Part shown: positions 1 to 8,565 of the stretch, in pieces
Layout: each line of letters begins with the position of its first letter
Numbering within the stretch: the first letter of the stretch is position 1
Source: SZUA-265 sp965651905
Lineage (GTDB): Bacteria > Myxococcota_A > Polyangia > Polyangiales > Polyangiaceae
Assembly: GCA_965651905.1 (NCBI GenBank)
Contig: CBFGUG010000012.1
Span: 1-64,000, forward strand
Reading direction: 5' to 3'
DNA length: 64,000 bases
Program-made: the position numbers and the translations under genes
The notes under the pieces: generated by a model
The model's database searches: none
Told to the model about the DNA's origin: nothing
What the model saw: the letters and a program-made list of their open reading frames with translations, nothing else

Positions 1-3
1 GCG

Positions 4-954
4 TCAGAGCACTTCGACGTCAATGACCGTTCGCTTACCGTTCCTGGTGAGCCGAACGAGCAACTGCTTGGCGGTGCGTAGTTGGGCGTAAGCCCGCAAC
101 ACGGAACCCGCATCCGTCAACTGCACGTCGTTGATGTACTCCAGTCTATCGCCTGTTTGGAGACCCAAGCGTTCCAAGAGACTCCCGCGCTGCACACCCT
201 CCACTTGCATGCCAGCAGCTTGGCCATCTCGAAACACAGGCAGAACGCGAACACCACCCAACAGCTTTTGCCGTTGCTCCAACACGTCGTCCAACAGGGA
301 GCGCTGTACCCTCAGCCGCGTTTCACCAAGCCGCTCGACATCCGACGCAGTGTCGGTGCCGGTCGTTGACTTGGGTCGCCACGTCCCACTCACCGGGCTT
401 TCGTCCGTAGCGACGGCTTCGCCAAATAGAACCACCTGGCACAGCTGTCGATCCTTCCTCAGCCACACCGCTGGACTGCTCGCTCGCTCGTTGAAGCCGA
501 TGTGGACGACGACAAACGTTCCGAAGTGGTCGCCAACTGACCGCCAGCGCCCGGTGTCGTCGTTCGAACCATAGAGCTGAGCGACGGACTCTAGCGGATC
601 AGGGAACTCGCTGACGACGCTCGCTCGTATCTCCCCGCAGCCCGGGGCGCGCATGGGGTCGACGTCGGTGCGTTCTGGGGCGACTGGGCTCGTTACTCCG
701 CGCGTTTCAGGTTGATGCGAAGGTGCAAGCCCATTGTGTTCGCCCGCAGCGCGAGACTCTGGCAGTTCAACCACGGTCCGCGACTCTCGCTCCGCAGGCC
801 GCTCCGCAATGAAGTCGGCCGCCTGAGGAGGCATGAGGTGATCCGCTACCAACAAGCCGAACGCCTTGGCCTGAAACGCGGCAGCGCTAACAAGCAGCAC
901 ACCCGAACAACACCAAACTGCGCCTTCCGAGGGACGTACCATTCTCGACGACAC
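4..954 (-). CDS. gspC: GspC-like type II secretion inner-membrane protein with PDZ domain
   Basis: Encodes a 316-aa protein with one N-terminal membrane segment (about residues 10-32), a proline-rich linker, a central region resembling the homology region of GspC (about 105-190) and a C-terminal PDZ-like domain (about 230-316, with GVRVLPVF and LGLQTGDRLEYINDVQL). This order matches GspC, the type II secretion protein that links the inner-membrane platform to the secretin. The start is GTG at 954; an in-frame ATG at 942 is equally possible. No other gsp gene is visible, but the gene ends four bases from the window edge, so a cluster could continue to the left. Confidence in the PDZ and single-pass topology is high; the name GspC rests on architecture only. 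Confidence 0.72.
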   Translation of the reverse strand: MSSRMVRPSEGAVWCCSGVLLVSAAAFQAKAFGLLVADHLMPPQAADFIAERPAERESRTVVELPESRAAGEHNGLAPSHQPETRGVTSPVAPERTDVDPMRAPGCGEIRASVVSEFPDPLESVAQLYGSNDDTGRWRSVGDHFGTFVVVHIGFNERASSPAVWLRKDRQLCQVVLFGEAVATDESPVSGTWRPKSTTGTDTASDVERLGETRLRVQRSLLDDVLEQRQKLLGGVRVLPVFRDGQAAGMQVEGVQRGSLLERLGLQTGDRLEYINDVQLTDAGSVLRAYAQLRTAKQLLVRLTRNGKRTVIDVEVL

Positions 955-1353
955 TGCGACTTTCGTGCCAAGTCAATGGCGCGTGCTTTCCCGCACGATT
1001 ACATATCGACAAGGTCTACCTTCTGACAGACAGTCTCGTTTCCAGGTTTGAGTGTCGCAGGCTAATGACAAGTCGGCAAAGCTGATGATGTGGGCGACCC
1101 GGCGTTCGTGCCGAGCGCGGCCTGTGAACCGAACTGAGCTGTCACGGTCGGAGCACCCAAGCCTTGCGCCTGAGCGAAGTTTTAGACTCGTGATGCCCCG
1201 AACCTCGGCGCCGTTCGCGATCATCGCGAGATGGCAGGCGCGGCTCCCAACGAGAATCGAGTAGCCTTGCTCCTGACGCCTGTAGCAAAGTCCAGCTTCG
1301 CTCGTCGCCAGGGAGTCTCACACGTGTTGCAAACATTCACCCTCTCAGTCGCC
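955..1353. other. Divergent intergenic region, no gene seen
   Basis: About 400 bp between the divergent gspC-like gene and the thioredoxin-fold lipoprotein. Short open frames here have no domain-like composition. It should hold both promoters, but I cannot identify convincing -35/-10 pairs. Confidence 0.4.
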
Positions 1354-2148
1354 ATGTGGAAGTTACTAGCCGCCACTTCTTGCCTAGCCGTGGCTTGCCA
1401 GGCCTCGAAGCCCGAGCCTTCGCTGCCCATTCGAGATCCCGAACCGAACAAGCGCTCGACGACCGCGGTCGAGGTTTCCGAACGCGCTGAAGGCGATGCA
1501 TCTGCGCCCGAACCCGTGACGCCTGCATTGTTCGAGGCGCTCATCCGCGAGGCGTTCAAGCCTGTCCTCGAACGAGCTCGAACGTCAGACGCGCCTTTGG
1601 ACGAGTTGATGGCCCAGACGTCCCCTCATGACGCGACCCTACGACAGTTGGCGGCGCAAGCGGCACATACACTCGGTACGACTCCTGAAGCAGTGGCCGA
1701 GTTCGAGCAGAACAACCCGGACATTGCACGCGAAACGTCGAGACGGGTAGCACTCGAGCTCGCTGCAGAACTCGAGGACATCGCAAAACGCCGAAACAAG
1801 GTTGGCTTCGAGTTCACGGACATAGATGACGCATTGCGAGCTGCAAAGAAGGATCCAAAACCCATCTTGTTGTACGTTCGAGCGCACTGGTCGACGGCAG
1901 CACTCGAGTTCGAGCACCGCGTCCTGTCGATGGCAGACGTCCGAAACAAACTGTTAACGTCGTTTCATTCGGTCTACGTGGACGTGACGAACTTTGACGA
2001 TCCAGCCAACTCAGAGATCAGCCAACGTTTCAAGATCGAGGTGATCCCCACTGTGTTAGTCCTCGACACCCAAGGCATCGAAAGGGAAAGGTTGTCTGAT
2101 CACATCGATCTCGAAACGTTCTCGTCGACGCTCAGTATTGCTCCTTAG
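1354..2148 (+). CDS. Thioredoxin-fold lipoprotein lacking the CxxC active site
   Basis: From the ATG at 1354 the 264-aa product begins with a classical lipoprotein signal (MWKLLAATSCLAVAC, lipobox LAVAC). The frame is open further upstream to 1231, but that extension would bury the signal peptide. A helical middle region precedes a C-terminal thioredoxin-like domain (about residues 155-264): LLYVRAHWSTAALEFEHRVL aligns with the DsbD-C/thioredoxin_7 pattern in which WCxxC normally sits, and the cis-proline strand is present as VIPTVLVLD. Both catalytic cysteines are replaced (W-S-T-A-A), so disulfide chemistry is unlikely. A binding or scaffold role in the envelope is inference. A small unknown gene follows 26 bp downstream on the same strand. 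Confidence 0.75.
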   Translation: MWKLLAATSCLAVACQASKPEPSLPIRDPEPNKRSTTAVEVSERAEGDASAPEPVTPALFEALIREAFKPVLERARTSDAPLDELMAQTSPHDATLRQLAAQAAHTLGTTPEAVAEFEQNNPDIARETSRRVALELAAELEDIAKRRNKVGFEFTDIDDALRAAKKDPKPILLYVRAHWSTAALEFEHRVLSMADVRNKLLTSFHSVYVDVTNFDDPANSEISQRFKIEVIPTVLVLDTQGIERERLSDHIDLETFSSTLSIAP

Positions 2149-2174
2149 ACGCGGGAACGCACCCGACCAACAAC

Positions 2175-2669
2175 ATGTGCTACTTCGTTTTCGTCGGCGC
2201 ACCCAAACGCCAGCACTCGACGCTCATGGAATCGCTCGTGAATGCTGGCTTCGAGGTGAGTGTTACCCAGAACCAAACCATCGTCGCTACGTTTCCGAAG
2301 AGCGACACGGTTTCGGTGGTCTCGTACAAGGGGTGTTCCTGTGACATCTACGCGGAAAAGCCCGTTTCTTTCGACGAAGCGGCGGAACGCGCTAGGTATC
2401 GCAAGAAGGGTTGGTCGAAGTCGAAGATCGATCGGGCGATACTCGGCAAGCGTCGCCCCGAACGCCCTGCTCTCGCGTCGTTTCGCAACTGTTTGGCCAC
2501 CTTCACGCGAAGAACAAAGAGCGTACGCGTGCTCGCTCACTTCTTCCATGGCGCCGTGGACACAGAGCCCGTCGCGGTCAAACACCAGCGCGCCGTTTCC
2601 CTCGAGGAGTATCTGCAGGCGTCGGGAACGTTCGCCGCTGACGTCCTCTACGAGATTCGCGTGACCTGA
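2175..2669 (+). CDS. Hypothetical protein with GCSC motif
   Basis: 164 aa, ATG start, no signal peptide or membrane segment. The N-terminal half has alternating strands (MCYFVFVGAP...STLMESLVNAGFEV) and a cysteine pair in the motif YKGCSCDIYA near residue 55. The C-terminal half is helical and basic. I do not recognise the family. It lies 26 bp after the thioredoxin-fold lipoprotein and may be cotranscribed with it. It is convergent with the ECF sigma gene that ends at 2707. Confidence 0.6.
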   Translation: MCYFVFVGAPKRQHSTLMESLVNAGFEVSVTQNQTIVATFPKSDTVSVVSYKGCSCDIYAEKPVSFDEAAERARYRKKGWSKSKIDRAILGKRRPERPALASFRNCLATFTRRTKSVRVLAHFFHGAVDTEPVAVKHQRAVSLEEYLQASGTFAADVLYEIRVT

Positions 2670-2706
2670 ACTCGGAGCATCGCAGTTCGCAAACTAGACG
2701 CCACCC

Positions 2707-3696
2707 TCAGTTACCGTTAGACGTCTGAACCTCCCAATTGCGGTAGCCGTTACTGCGAAACGTTACACCGAGTTCGGCACACACCTCGGCGATCAACTCT
2801 GGACTGTGCATGTAGGTCTTGATCCGAGAAATTCGAGCGTCCACCGACGTGATGAGCGAAATGCCGCGAACGTGGTCGCCGTCATCGTGCGTCCAATACG
2901 TCAGAACGAGCGGCATGCCGCGATGTATTCGCAACTCGAACCTCGGCGGCAGGGGCTGGAGACCGTCTCGGTAATCCGACGGGATCCCTGCCTCCATCGC
3001 CATCTTCGTGGCGAACATGAGGCCGCCAAACGAACGCTTGGCAATCTCGGTGCCACTATCAGCGAAGGTGCCACACAGCTCCACATCTACCGATTCCAGT
3101 AGAAGCGATAGGACCTTGTCCAAATCGCGGGCGTTGAACGCGGAGCAAAACTCGTCGAGCACGGCGGGCGCGGGCGCCTCTCGTTCGCCCCAGTCTGCTT
3201 CTTCTAACTTTCCACGCGCACGGTGCAGGGCCGACTTCACAGCGCCGACTGTCGTCGTGAGCATCTCTGAAATCTCCACTAGCGAAAAGTCGAACACCTC
3301 TTTCAGCACGATTGCCGCGCGTTCCTGCGGCGCCAGACCACCCACCAATGAACCAGCCGCTTCCCTAGTCTCACGCGGATCAACCAGCACGCGTGCTTCG
3401 TCGCGAATCTCGCCATTGGGGAGCTCTCGGCGTCGGTTGTACAGGTTCAGCCAACGGTTGGAAGCGACCCTGAACAGCCACGCCTTCGGATGCTGTGGAG
3501 CAACGTGACTCGTGCCGAGGAGCATGAACGCGCGCACCAGCGTGTCTTGCACCAAGTCCTCGGCGTCCCAAGGTGTCTGCGTCAAGTACCGACAGTAACG
3601 GTACAGCTCAGGCCGCAAGGGCTCGAATTCCTGCGTGAATCGACGAAATGGGCCCCGAGTTGCCTCGATGACCGCCGAAAGGTTTGTGTTTGCCAT
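2707..3696 (-). CDS. ECF sigma factor with C-terminal SnoaL-like domain
   Basis: 329 aa. Sigma-70 region 2 lies at about residues 25-95 (YCRYLTQTPWDAEDLVQDTLVRAF, in part) and region 4 at about 118-170 (LAPQERAAIVLKEVFDFSLV, then EISEMLTTTVGAVKSALHRA). The remaining ~150 residues form an NTF2/SnoaL-like extension (begins VLDEFCSAFNARDLDKVLSL), as in ECF groups that use an appended domain instead of an anti-sigma factor to tune activity. It lies 72 bp downstream of the ECF42-like gene on the same strand, so the two sigma genes may be cotranscribed. ATG start at 3696 without an obvious Shine-Dalgarno. Confidence 0.85.
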   Translation of the reverse strand: MANTNLSAVIEATRGPFRRFTQEFEPLRPELYRYCRYLTQTPWDAEDLVQDTLVRAFMLLGTSHVAPQHPKAWLFRVASNRWLNLYNRRRELPNGEIRDEARVLVDPRETREAAGSLVGGLAPQERAAIVLKEVFDFSLVEISEMLTTTVGAVKSALHRARGKLEEADWGEREAPAPAVLDEFCSAFNARDLDKVLSLLLESVDVELCGTFADSGTEIAKRSFGGLMFATKMAMEAGIPSDYRDGLQPLPPRFELRIHRGMPLVLTYWTHDDGDHVRGISLITSVDARISRIKTYMHSPELIAEVCAELGVTFRSNGYRNWEVQTSNGN

Positions 3697-3768
3697 ACAC
3701 GAGAGACCGAGAAGACGCTCGAAAGGATACTTCGGAAACTCGTTCCACGAATCATTTCTGCATGGCGG

Positions 3769-5046
3769 CTACGATTCTGTCGTGGCTCGTGATCCCGATT
3801 CCAGGCGCGCGATCTGTCGGCGGAAGAAGCGTTGCTCGGGTTCTTGCTGCGCCAACTCGAGTGCTCGCTTCAGCGAGGCGAGAGCGTCCTCCGTTCGTTC
3901 TAGCCGTCGGCACAGATCGGCGCGAGCTGCATGCGCGGGAACGTAGTCGTCCAACGCACCCTGCGCGAGAAGCGCATCGACGAGGTGTAGCCCCTCGGCG
4001 GGGCCATCGCGACCGGCCACGGCAATGGCGCGGGCAAGCTGAGCAACAGGCGAAGGCGCTATGCGACTCAAGACGTCGTGCAGCGAAACGATTTGCTCCC
4101 AGTCGACAGCCTCGTCGTCGGCACTTTCGGCGTAGACCGCAGCAATCGCCGCTTGAAGTGCGTAGGACCCAGCGCTACCGCTGGCGAGTGAACGCTCGAC
4201 GAGGCGTGTCCCTTCGGCAATTGCGTCTCGATCCCACAACGTTCGATCTTGGTCAGCAAGCAACACGATGTCGCCCGACGCCGAGGTTCGGGCCGCGCGT
4301 CGAGCGTGTTGCAAGAGCAGTAGAGCGAGTAGCCCATCCGCCTCGGCACTCGGCAAGAGTTCGGCAAGGAGTCGCGCCAGTCGAACAGCCTCGGCACAAA
4401 GGTCAGCACGAACTCTCTGCTCACCAAACGACGCGGAGTAGCCTTCGTTGAAGACCAGGTAGATCACGCGCATCACCTGCGCGCTGCGTTCCGGCAACTC
4501 CGTGGCTCCGGGAACCTCGTAGGGCACTCGTCGGTCGCGCAAGCGTTGTTTGGCCCGCACGATTCGTTGCGCGATGGTCGATGGCCGAACGAGGTAGGCC
4601 CTGGCGATTTCTTCTGTAGTCAGCCCACAGAGTTCACGCAAAGTCAGTGCCACTTGCGCGTCCTGAGGCAGCTCTGGTCGGCAGCAGGTAAATAGCAGCC
4701 GCAAGCGGTCGTCGACGAGCCCACCACGGCGCTCTTCGGGTTGAGGTGGCCACGCCTGTAAGGCGGCGGCGCGCAACTCGGCCGCCTTTTGATCGAAACG
4801 TCGCCTGCGGCGCAGAGCGTCGATACCACGCAGCCTTCCTACGCTGATGAGCCAACCAGCGGGCGAGTCTGGAACCCCGTCCCGCGGCCACTGTTCTACA
4901 GCTGCGGCAAATGCCTCGTGAAGGGCCTCCTCAGCGAGGTCGAAGTCGCCGAGGAGACGCACCAAGGTGGCGAAGACCCGACGAGACTCAGCACGGTAGA
5001 TCGAGTCGAGCTTGGTGATAGTCGCCGGGTTGCCTTCACCATCCAT
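3769..5046 (-). CDS. ECF42-like sigma factor with C-terminal TPR-like region (DUF6596)
   Basis: 425 aa from the ATG at 5046, which begins 8 bp after the stop of the YCII gene. An in-frame TTG at 5067 would overlap that gene. Region 2 (DFDLAEEALHEAFAAAVEQW) and region 4 (CGLTTEEIARAYLVRPSTIA) are clear. A long C-terminal helical part follows (VMRVIYLVFNEGYSASFGEQ onward, ending in TPR-like repeats near HAARADLCRRLERTEDALAS). This architecture with a YCII/DGPF partner next door defines ECF42, a family without a dedicated anti-sigma factor whose long C-terminus is needed for activity. Its likely target is its own YCII promoter (see 5468-5494). Confidence 0.9.
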   Translation of the reverse strand: MDGEGNPATITKLDSIYRAESRRVFATLVRLLGDFDLAEEALHEAFAAAVEQWPRDGVPDSPAGWLISVGRLRGIDALRRRRRFDQKAAELRAAALQAWPPQPEERRGGLVDDRLRLLFTCCRPELPQDAQVALTLRELCGLTTEEIARAYLVRPSTIAQRIVRAKQRLRDRRVPYEVPGATELPERSAQVMRVIYLVFNEGYSASFGEQRVRADLCAEAVRLARLLAELLPSAEADGLLALLLLQHARRAARTSASGDIVLLADQDRTLWDRDAIAEGTRLVERSLASGSAGSYALQAAIAAVYAESADDEAVDWEQIVSLHDVLSRIAPSPVAQLARAIAVAGRDGPAEGLHLVDALLAQGALDDYVPAHAARADLCRRLERTEDALASLKRALELAQQEPEQRFFRRQIARLESGSRATTES

Positions 5047-5054
5047 GGGCCAAC

Positions 5055-5420
5055 CTACTGGTGACAACCCGAGGCCAACGGCCGAATCTCAATCCCCCAG
5101 CCGAGGCTCTCGCCCATGTTGGCCGCGGGATGCAGTGAAGCGATCCGGATCGCGTCGTTCAAGTCACGAGCTTCGATGACCATGAAGCTGCCGACGACGT
5201 CGCGAGTCTCCACGAACGGCCCATCGACGACCGTCGGTACTCCGTCCTTCGGACGCACGGTGGTCACGTCCCACTCGAGGGACTCGACCGTCTGCACGGC
5301 CCCCGTACGCTGAAGCTCAGCGTCGTATCCCTTACACTTCTCGACCAGTGCAGCAAACTCCTCTTTGGAAAGCTGCGAGACCTTCTCTTGGTTTCCGTAC
5401 AGCAAGCACAGGTACTTCAT
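5055..5420 (-). CDS. YCII/DGPF-domain protein, partner of ECF42 sigma factor
   Basis: 121 aa from ATG 5420, starting MKYLCLLYG. An upstream in-frame ATG at 5438 is less likely because an AAGGA-type ribosome site sits just before 5420. The signature DGPF appears in VVDGPFVETRDVVGSFMVIE, followed by DLNDAIRIASLHP, the usual YCII ending. YCII proteins are small alpha/beta dimeric proteins of uncertain enzymatic role and are the standard neighbours and targets of ECF42 factors. The stop lies 8 bp before the ATG of the sigma gene, which suggests translational coupling. Confidence 0.9.
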   Translation of the reverse strand: MKYLCLLYGNQEKVSQLSKEEFAALVEKCKGYDAELQRTGAVQTVESLEWDVTTVRPKDGVPTVVDGPFVETRDVVGSFMVIEARDLNDAIRIASLHPAANMGESLGWGIEIRPLASGCHQ

Positions 5421-5456
5421 GGCGTGTTTCCTTTTCATTGGCGCGTCTAGCGCGTT

Positions 5457-5470
5457 GACATGAACATGTC
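5457..5470. promoter_or_regulatory. Perfect inverted repeat upstream of the YCII gene
   Basis: GACATG-AA-CATGTC, six-base arms with a two-base centre, lies 37 bp upstream of the YCII start and overlaps the proposed -10 element of the ECF42-type promoter. It could be a repressor or activator site; no regulator is identified. Confidence 0.4.
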
Positions 5471-5494
5471 GTTCGAGCCGCGCTCAAATCGACA
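5468..5494 (-). promoter_or_regulatory. Candidate ECF42-type promoter
   Basis: Read on the minus strand: TGTCGA (5494-5489), a 17-nt spacer, then CGAC (5471-5468). This fits the TGTCGA/CGA-type -35/-10 pair described for ECF42 target promoters in Streptomyces (from memory). A start site near 5460 would give a ~40-nt leader before the YCII gene. The match is by eye. Confidence 0.5.
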
Positions 5495-5808
5495 ACACGC
5501 ATAACTTTTTCGAGATTTCGCCAACCAGAGAGCTAAGTAGCGGCTTTTGCTGGGTTCGTGCTGGAGGGAGTGAGACCAATTCCGCGAGCCATCATGCACC
5601 AACGGATCCAGCTAGCACTCGCGACCGACACAACTCCCTTCGTCGAGTAACTCGGGCGGGTCGGAGCGTTGAGCACCCTGCACCCTACATGCCCTCCAGT
5701 CGCTAGACTTGCCCTCGCGTTCAAACGTATCGCATGGTGGGAGCGTTCCGCCTGTTCCACGAGCGGCTCACGTCTACATCCCCTCTTCAAATGAGTTAGT
5801 CTAGCCCG
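5495..5808. other. Intergenic, nothing further seen
   Basis: About 310 bp between the YCII promoter (leftward) and the acidic lipoprotein (rightward). No coding-like frame, hairpin terminator or repeat is evident. Confidence 0.35.
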
Positions 5809-6717
5809 ATGACGAGATACGGGCTGACGGCGCTGATGATGGCGCTGGCATGGAGCGGTTGCGCGTCGGAGAGCGATCCGGAGGATCAAGTGGCGCAGGC
5901 TTCCGAGGTGGACGGCAGCGACGACGCCAAACGCGAACAGGCTTCGGAATCCGCGACGTCACCCGACGACGGAGACGAACGAAAGCCCGAAACCAACGCG
6001 AGCCCCGTCCGCGAGGACGACGCGACGAGCAACGACGCGACACCCGAGGAGACAAAGAGAGACCCGAGTGCGTCAGATGCACCGCAGGAAATGAACAGCG
6101 AACCCGAGCAGGGCGCTGATGACGAGCAGTCCTCTGCAGAGCCCGAGGCTGAGGACGATTCCGGAAGCGACGAAGCCCCAAAGGAGGACGAAGACGCTGG
6201 TGTCGACATCGCCCCAGATGCCGCCATAGGGGAGGGCTCGGTCGCCACTCCAATGGAACAAGATGTCCCCCCCGGGGGTGTCGCGGTCCCGGGCAGCAGC
6301 CCGCTCGACGCAGCGGTAGCTACGGAACTGACCTGCAGCGAACTCACGGAGCTGAAGGCTGACTTCACCGACGCCGTGTCAGAGGTAGCAGACGAGTTCT
6401 CACTGTGCGTCTATGACGACGAATGCGTCATCTACCGCGCGGAGTACTTCAGCTGCCCCGCTCCGAACGACTGGCTCCTGCTCGTCGGTGGCCGAAGTTA
6501 CGCGTTGGCGTCGGAACAGACCGAAGCGTTCCAGTCTTCGTTCGATGAACTGGCTGGTGAAGCGTGTCCGGATTCGCCGCGCAGCACCCCGTCGTGTCCT
6601 GGCGCTACTGGCGCTGGAACGCTCGAAATCGCCGCGTGCGTCGACGGTTCGTGTTCCAAAGTCATCTCTGGTTCTAATCAAGGCAATCCACGCCCTGCCT
6701 CCCAGAGCGACCCGTAG
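5809..6717 (+). CDS. Acidic lipoprotein with C-terminal cysteine-containing domain
   Basis: 302 aa. The N-terminus MTRYGLTALMMALAWSGCAS carries a lipobox (WSGC). A ~130-residue low-complexity Asp/Glu/Ser/Ala linker follows, and then a folded-looking C-terminal domain (about 165-290) with six cysteines (LTCSEL, FSLCVYDDECVIY, YFSCPAPNDW, GEACPDS, TPSCPG, AACVDGSCS). Charged linkers that hold a small domain away from the outer membrane are frequent in myxobacterial lipoproteins. No family recognised. No Shine-Dalgarno is obvious before the ATG. Confidence 0.75.
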   Translation: MTRYGLTALMMALAWSGCASESDPEDQVAQASEVDGSDDAKREQASESATSPDDGDERKPETNASPVREDDATSNDATPEETKRDPSASDAPQEMNSEPEQGADDEQSSAEPEAEDDSGSDEAPKEDEDAGVDIAPDAAIGEGSVATPMEQDVPPGGVAVPGSSPLDAAVATELTCSELTELKADFTDAVSEVADEFSLCVYDDECVIYRAEYFSCPAPNDWLLLVGGRSYALASEQTEAFQSSFDELAGEACPDSPRSTPSCPGATGAGTLEIAACVDGSCSKVISGSNQGNPRPASQSDP

Positions 6718-7044
6718 ACGATCGACGCGTATCGTTCAAGCAGCGTTCAGGGCAGCGGCATTGGGGGCTGCAGCCCTCGCGCTAGCAGCCCGAGCGCGCC
6801 TTCCCCGTCTTGCCCAGATCCCCACCAGGGCGAACAAACCAGCCCCGGCGGCGAAGTAGCTCGCGTCTCTCCGTGAACCCATAACGGTCAGTGAACACGC
6901 GGCAGCTGAATCGGTTGCGTCCGCCGCACGTCCTGGCGCACAGATCGACGTGGACCACTTGGGGCTGTTGTAGATACATGACGGCCCCTCGCGTGTCGCG
7001 CCAACCGCCAGCAAGGAGCGCCGAGCCCCGAGCAACACAGAAAG
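6718..7044. other. Convergent intergenic region with a doubtful minus-strand frame
   Basis: A 100-codon open frame on the minus strand (6736-7038) ends in a hydrophobic segment followed by Arg-rich residues (LFALVGIWARRGRR), reminiscent of a sorting tail. It has no signal peptide, domain or ribosome site. I do not call it a gene; it may be a remnant. Confidence 0.3.
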
Positions 7045-7833
7045 CTAGATCACCCTTCGGGTGCAGCCGTGTATCTTCGCGAGCCGAGCGTTCATCTCCT
7101 CGTTCTTTTCAGGCGGCTCGGGCTCATAGTGGCTGAAGAACGCCGCATCGGACATCAGCTCGACCTCGCCCACAGAGTTGGCTAGATTCAGTAGTTGGCA
7201 TACGACAACCTCGTGTCTGATGACGTAGATTCCTCCCGACCAACCGTGGTTGCCGAGGGACATTTGCCACTCACGCGCCTGCGGGTCGTACCGCGCGTAG
7301 CTGATGTACGCGCCAGGGTCGCTGATGGTTGGATAATGAACGTCGTGTATCTCGAAGCTCCCGAAGCGCTCGACTATCTCTTCGAGCAATGCCCGGACCC
7401 CCGCCTCATCGACTCCGTCACGCAACAGCGCGGACCACCCATGTCGCGGGAAATCGTCCGTTTGCTCCTCTCGCTCGGATGTCGTCCACGTCGTGTCTCG
7501 CACGTTCCGAAAGACAGCTATGCACCACCGACCCACTCCAAACAGGGTAAGCAGCGTCCCGACGACCAAACCAAGCCTGAAGAATACGTGCGAAGTACTG
7601 GTTTCCCTGAGGAGTCTCGCTGTGCGCTCAGCCTGCGGCAGGTCAATTGCTTCCTCGTCGGCAATCCAAAGGGCAGCACCAAACACCAACGAAGTCGAGA
7701 CCACTACTAGAACACCGAGCATGATCGCCCTGCCAGGGGCAGCTCGATCCCCATTGCGCTGCACGCGATACCCGAACAGCAACCCAACCCCCGGTATCAA
7801 CGCCAATACGAAGGTGAGGATCGACTGCGTCAT
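7045..7833 (-). CDS. Hypothetical membrane protein
   Basis: 262 aa with three predicted membrane segments in the N-terminal ~115 residues (ILTFVLALIPGVGLLFGY; AIMLGVLVVVSTSLVFGAAL; LGLVVGTLLTLFGVGRWCI), followed by a soluble C-terminal domain (about 130-262) rich in aromatic residues (HDVHYPTISDPGAYISYARY). No family recognised. Its start overlaps the stop of the upstream small gene by 4 bp, so the pair is probably translationally coupled. Confidence 0.65.
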   Translation of the reverse strand: MTQSILTFVLALIPGVGLLFGYRVQRNGDRAAPGRAIMLGVLVVVSTSLVFGAALWIADEEAIDLPQAERTARLLRETSTSHVFFRLGLVVGTLLTLFGVGRWCIAVFRNVRDTTWTTSEREEQTDDFPRHGWSALLRDGVDEAGVRALLEEIVERFGSFEIHDVHYPTISDPGAYISYARYDPQAREWQMSLGNHGWSGGIYVIRHEVVVCQLLNLANSVGEVELMSDAAFFSHYEPEPPEKNEEMNARLAKIHGCTRRVI

Positions 7834-8030
7834 GCGACTGTGCTTCCGTGGCCCAAAGATCGCTCTAACGTCTCGAGCTCACACACGCAACGCCCCAACG
7901 CGGCGACGTTTTCGTGCTCGAGTTCCGTGACGCGACGTGACTCGCAGCCCGAATGCTGCGACATGCGCTGGCCATCCGTGGGACGCTTGCGCCGAGCCTC
8001 ACGCTCGAGCTGCCGCCACCTCGCGTGCAT
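7830..8030 (-). CDS. Small hypothetical protein, probable coiled coil
   Basis: 66 aa from ATG 8030 (MHARWRQLEREARRKRPTDG at the N-terminus). The C-terminal half has heptad-like spacing (VTELEHENVAALGRCVCELE). Evidence that it is real: its stop overlaps the start of the membrane protein at 7833 by 4 bp, a coupling pattern typical of true pairs here. An upstream in-frame start at 8060 exists. No family recognised and no strong ribosome site, so this remains tentative. Confidence 0.45.
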   Translation of the reverse strand: MHARWRQLEREARRKRPTDGQRMSQHSGCESRRVTELEHENVAALGRCVCELETLERSLGHGSTVA

Positions 8031-8094
8031 GTAGGTGACGTTCCGCGCTGGAGCTTGCACCCGTCCCCTCTATCCGCTAGCGAGGCACGAGCAC

Positions 8095-8448
8095 GTGGCA
8101 TCGTCAATCTCAGCTGAAGAGTGGGAGCTCGTTTCCGCGCTTCAAGTCGAACCCGAGTACCTCGACCACAGGGATCCTTGGCCATATACCCACGCGTCCT
8201 TCACCGTCCACAAAGACGCACTATCACTGACGTTTGCCGTCGCACCAGCATACAGAGACGTGCGGATCGTTCTGAGTCATCTGGGCCAGACACTATATGA
8301 GCTGACTGCCACCGCCGTGGTCGATGTTCTCCACCGACGCGAGGGAGGCCGTGAGTTGATTGACGTTGTGCTCAACGCGCGCGACAGGCTCACGCTCTCC
8401 GCACACCCGACGATCTCACTGCAGCACGACGCGGCGGGGGACGAATAG
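8095..8448 (+). CDS. Hypothetical small soluble protein
   Basis: About 117 aa from a GTG at 8095 preceded by GAGGC; the frame is open to 8035. It is acidic and soluble with strand-like segments (WPYTHASFTVHKDALSLTFA) and no signal peptide. No family recognised. It stands alone between the minus-strand membrane pair and the metalloprotease remnant. Confidence 0.5.
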   Translation: MASSISAEEWELVSALQVEPEYLDHRDPWPYTHASFTVHKDALSLTFAVAPAYRDVRIVLSHLGQTLYELTATAVVDVLHRREGGRELIDVVLNARDRLTLSAHPTISLQHDAAGDE

Positions 8449-8565
8449 CCATCGCGACCTGGCAGCAAGCGTCCACCGCCATACCGCGACGTGCCCGCAG
8501 GTTGAGGCAGCTGACGGAAAGTTCGGGCCTCGACTGCTCTCGTTCGCTACCTTTCGCTTCTGGAC

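Noticed and set aside
6736..7038. Minus-strand 100-codon frame with hydrophobic, Arg-ended tail
   Set aside because: No ribosome site, signal peptide or domain, and low-complexity Ala/Arg composition; probably chance or a remnant.
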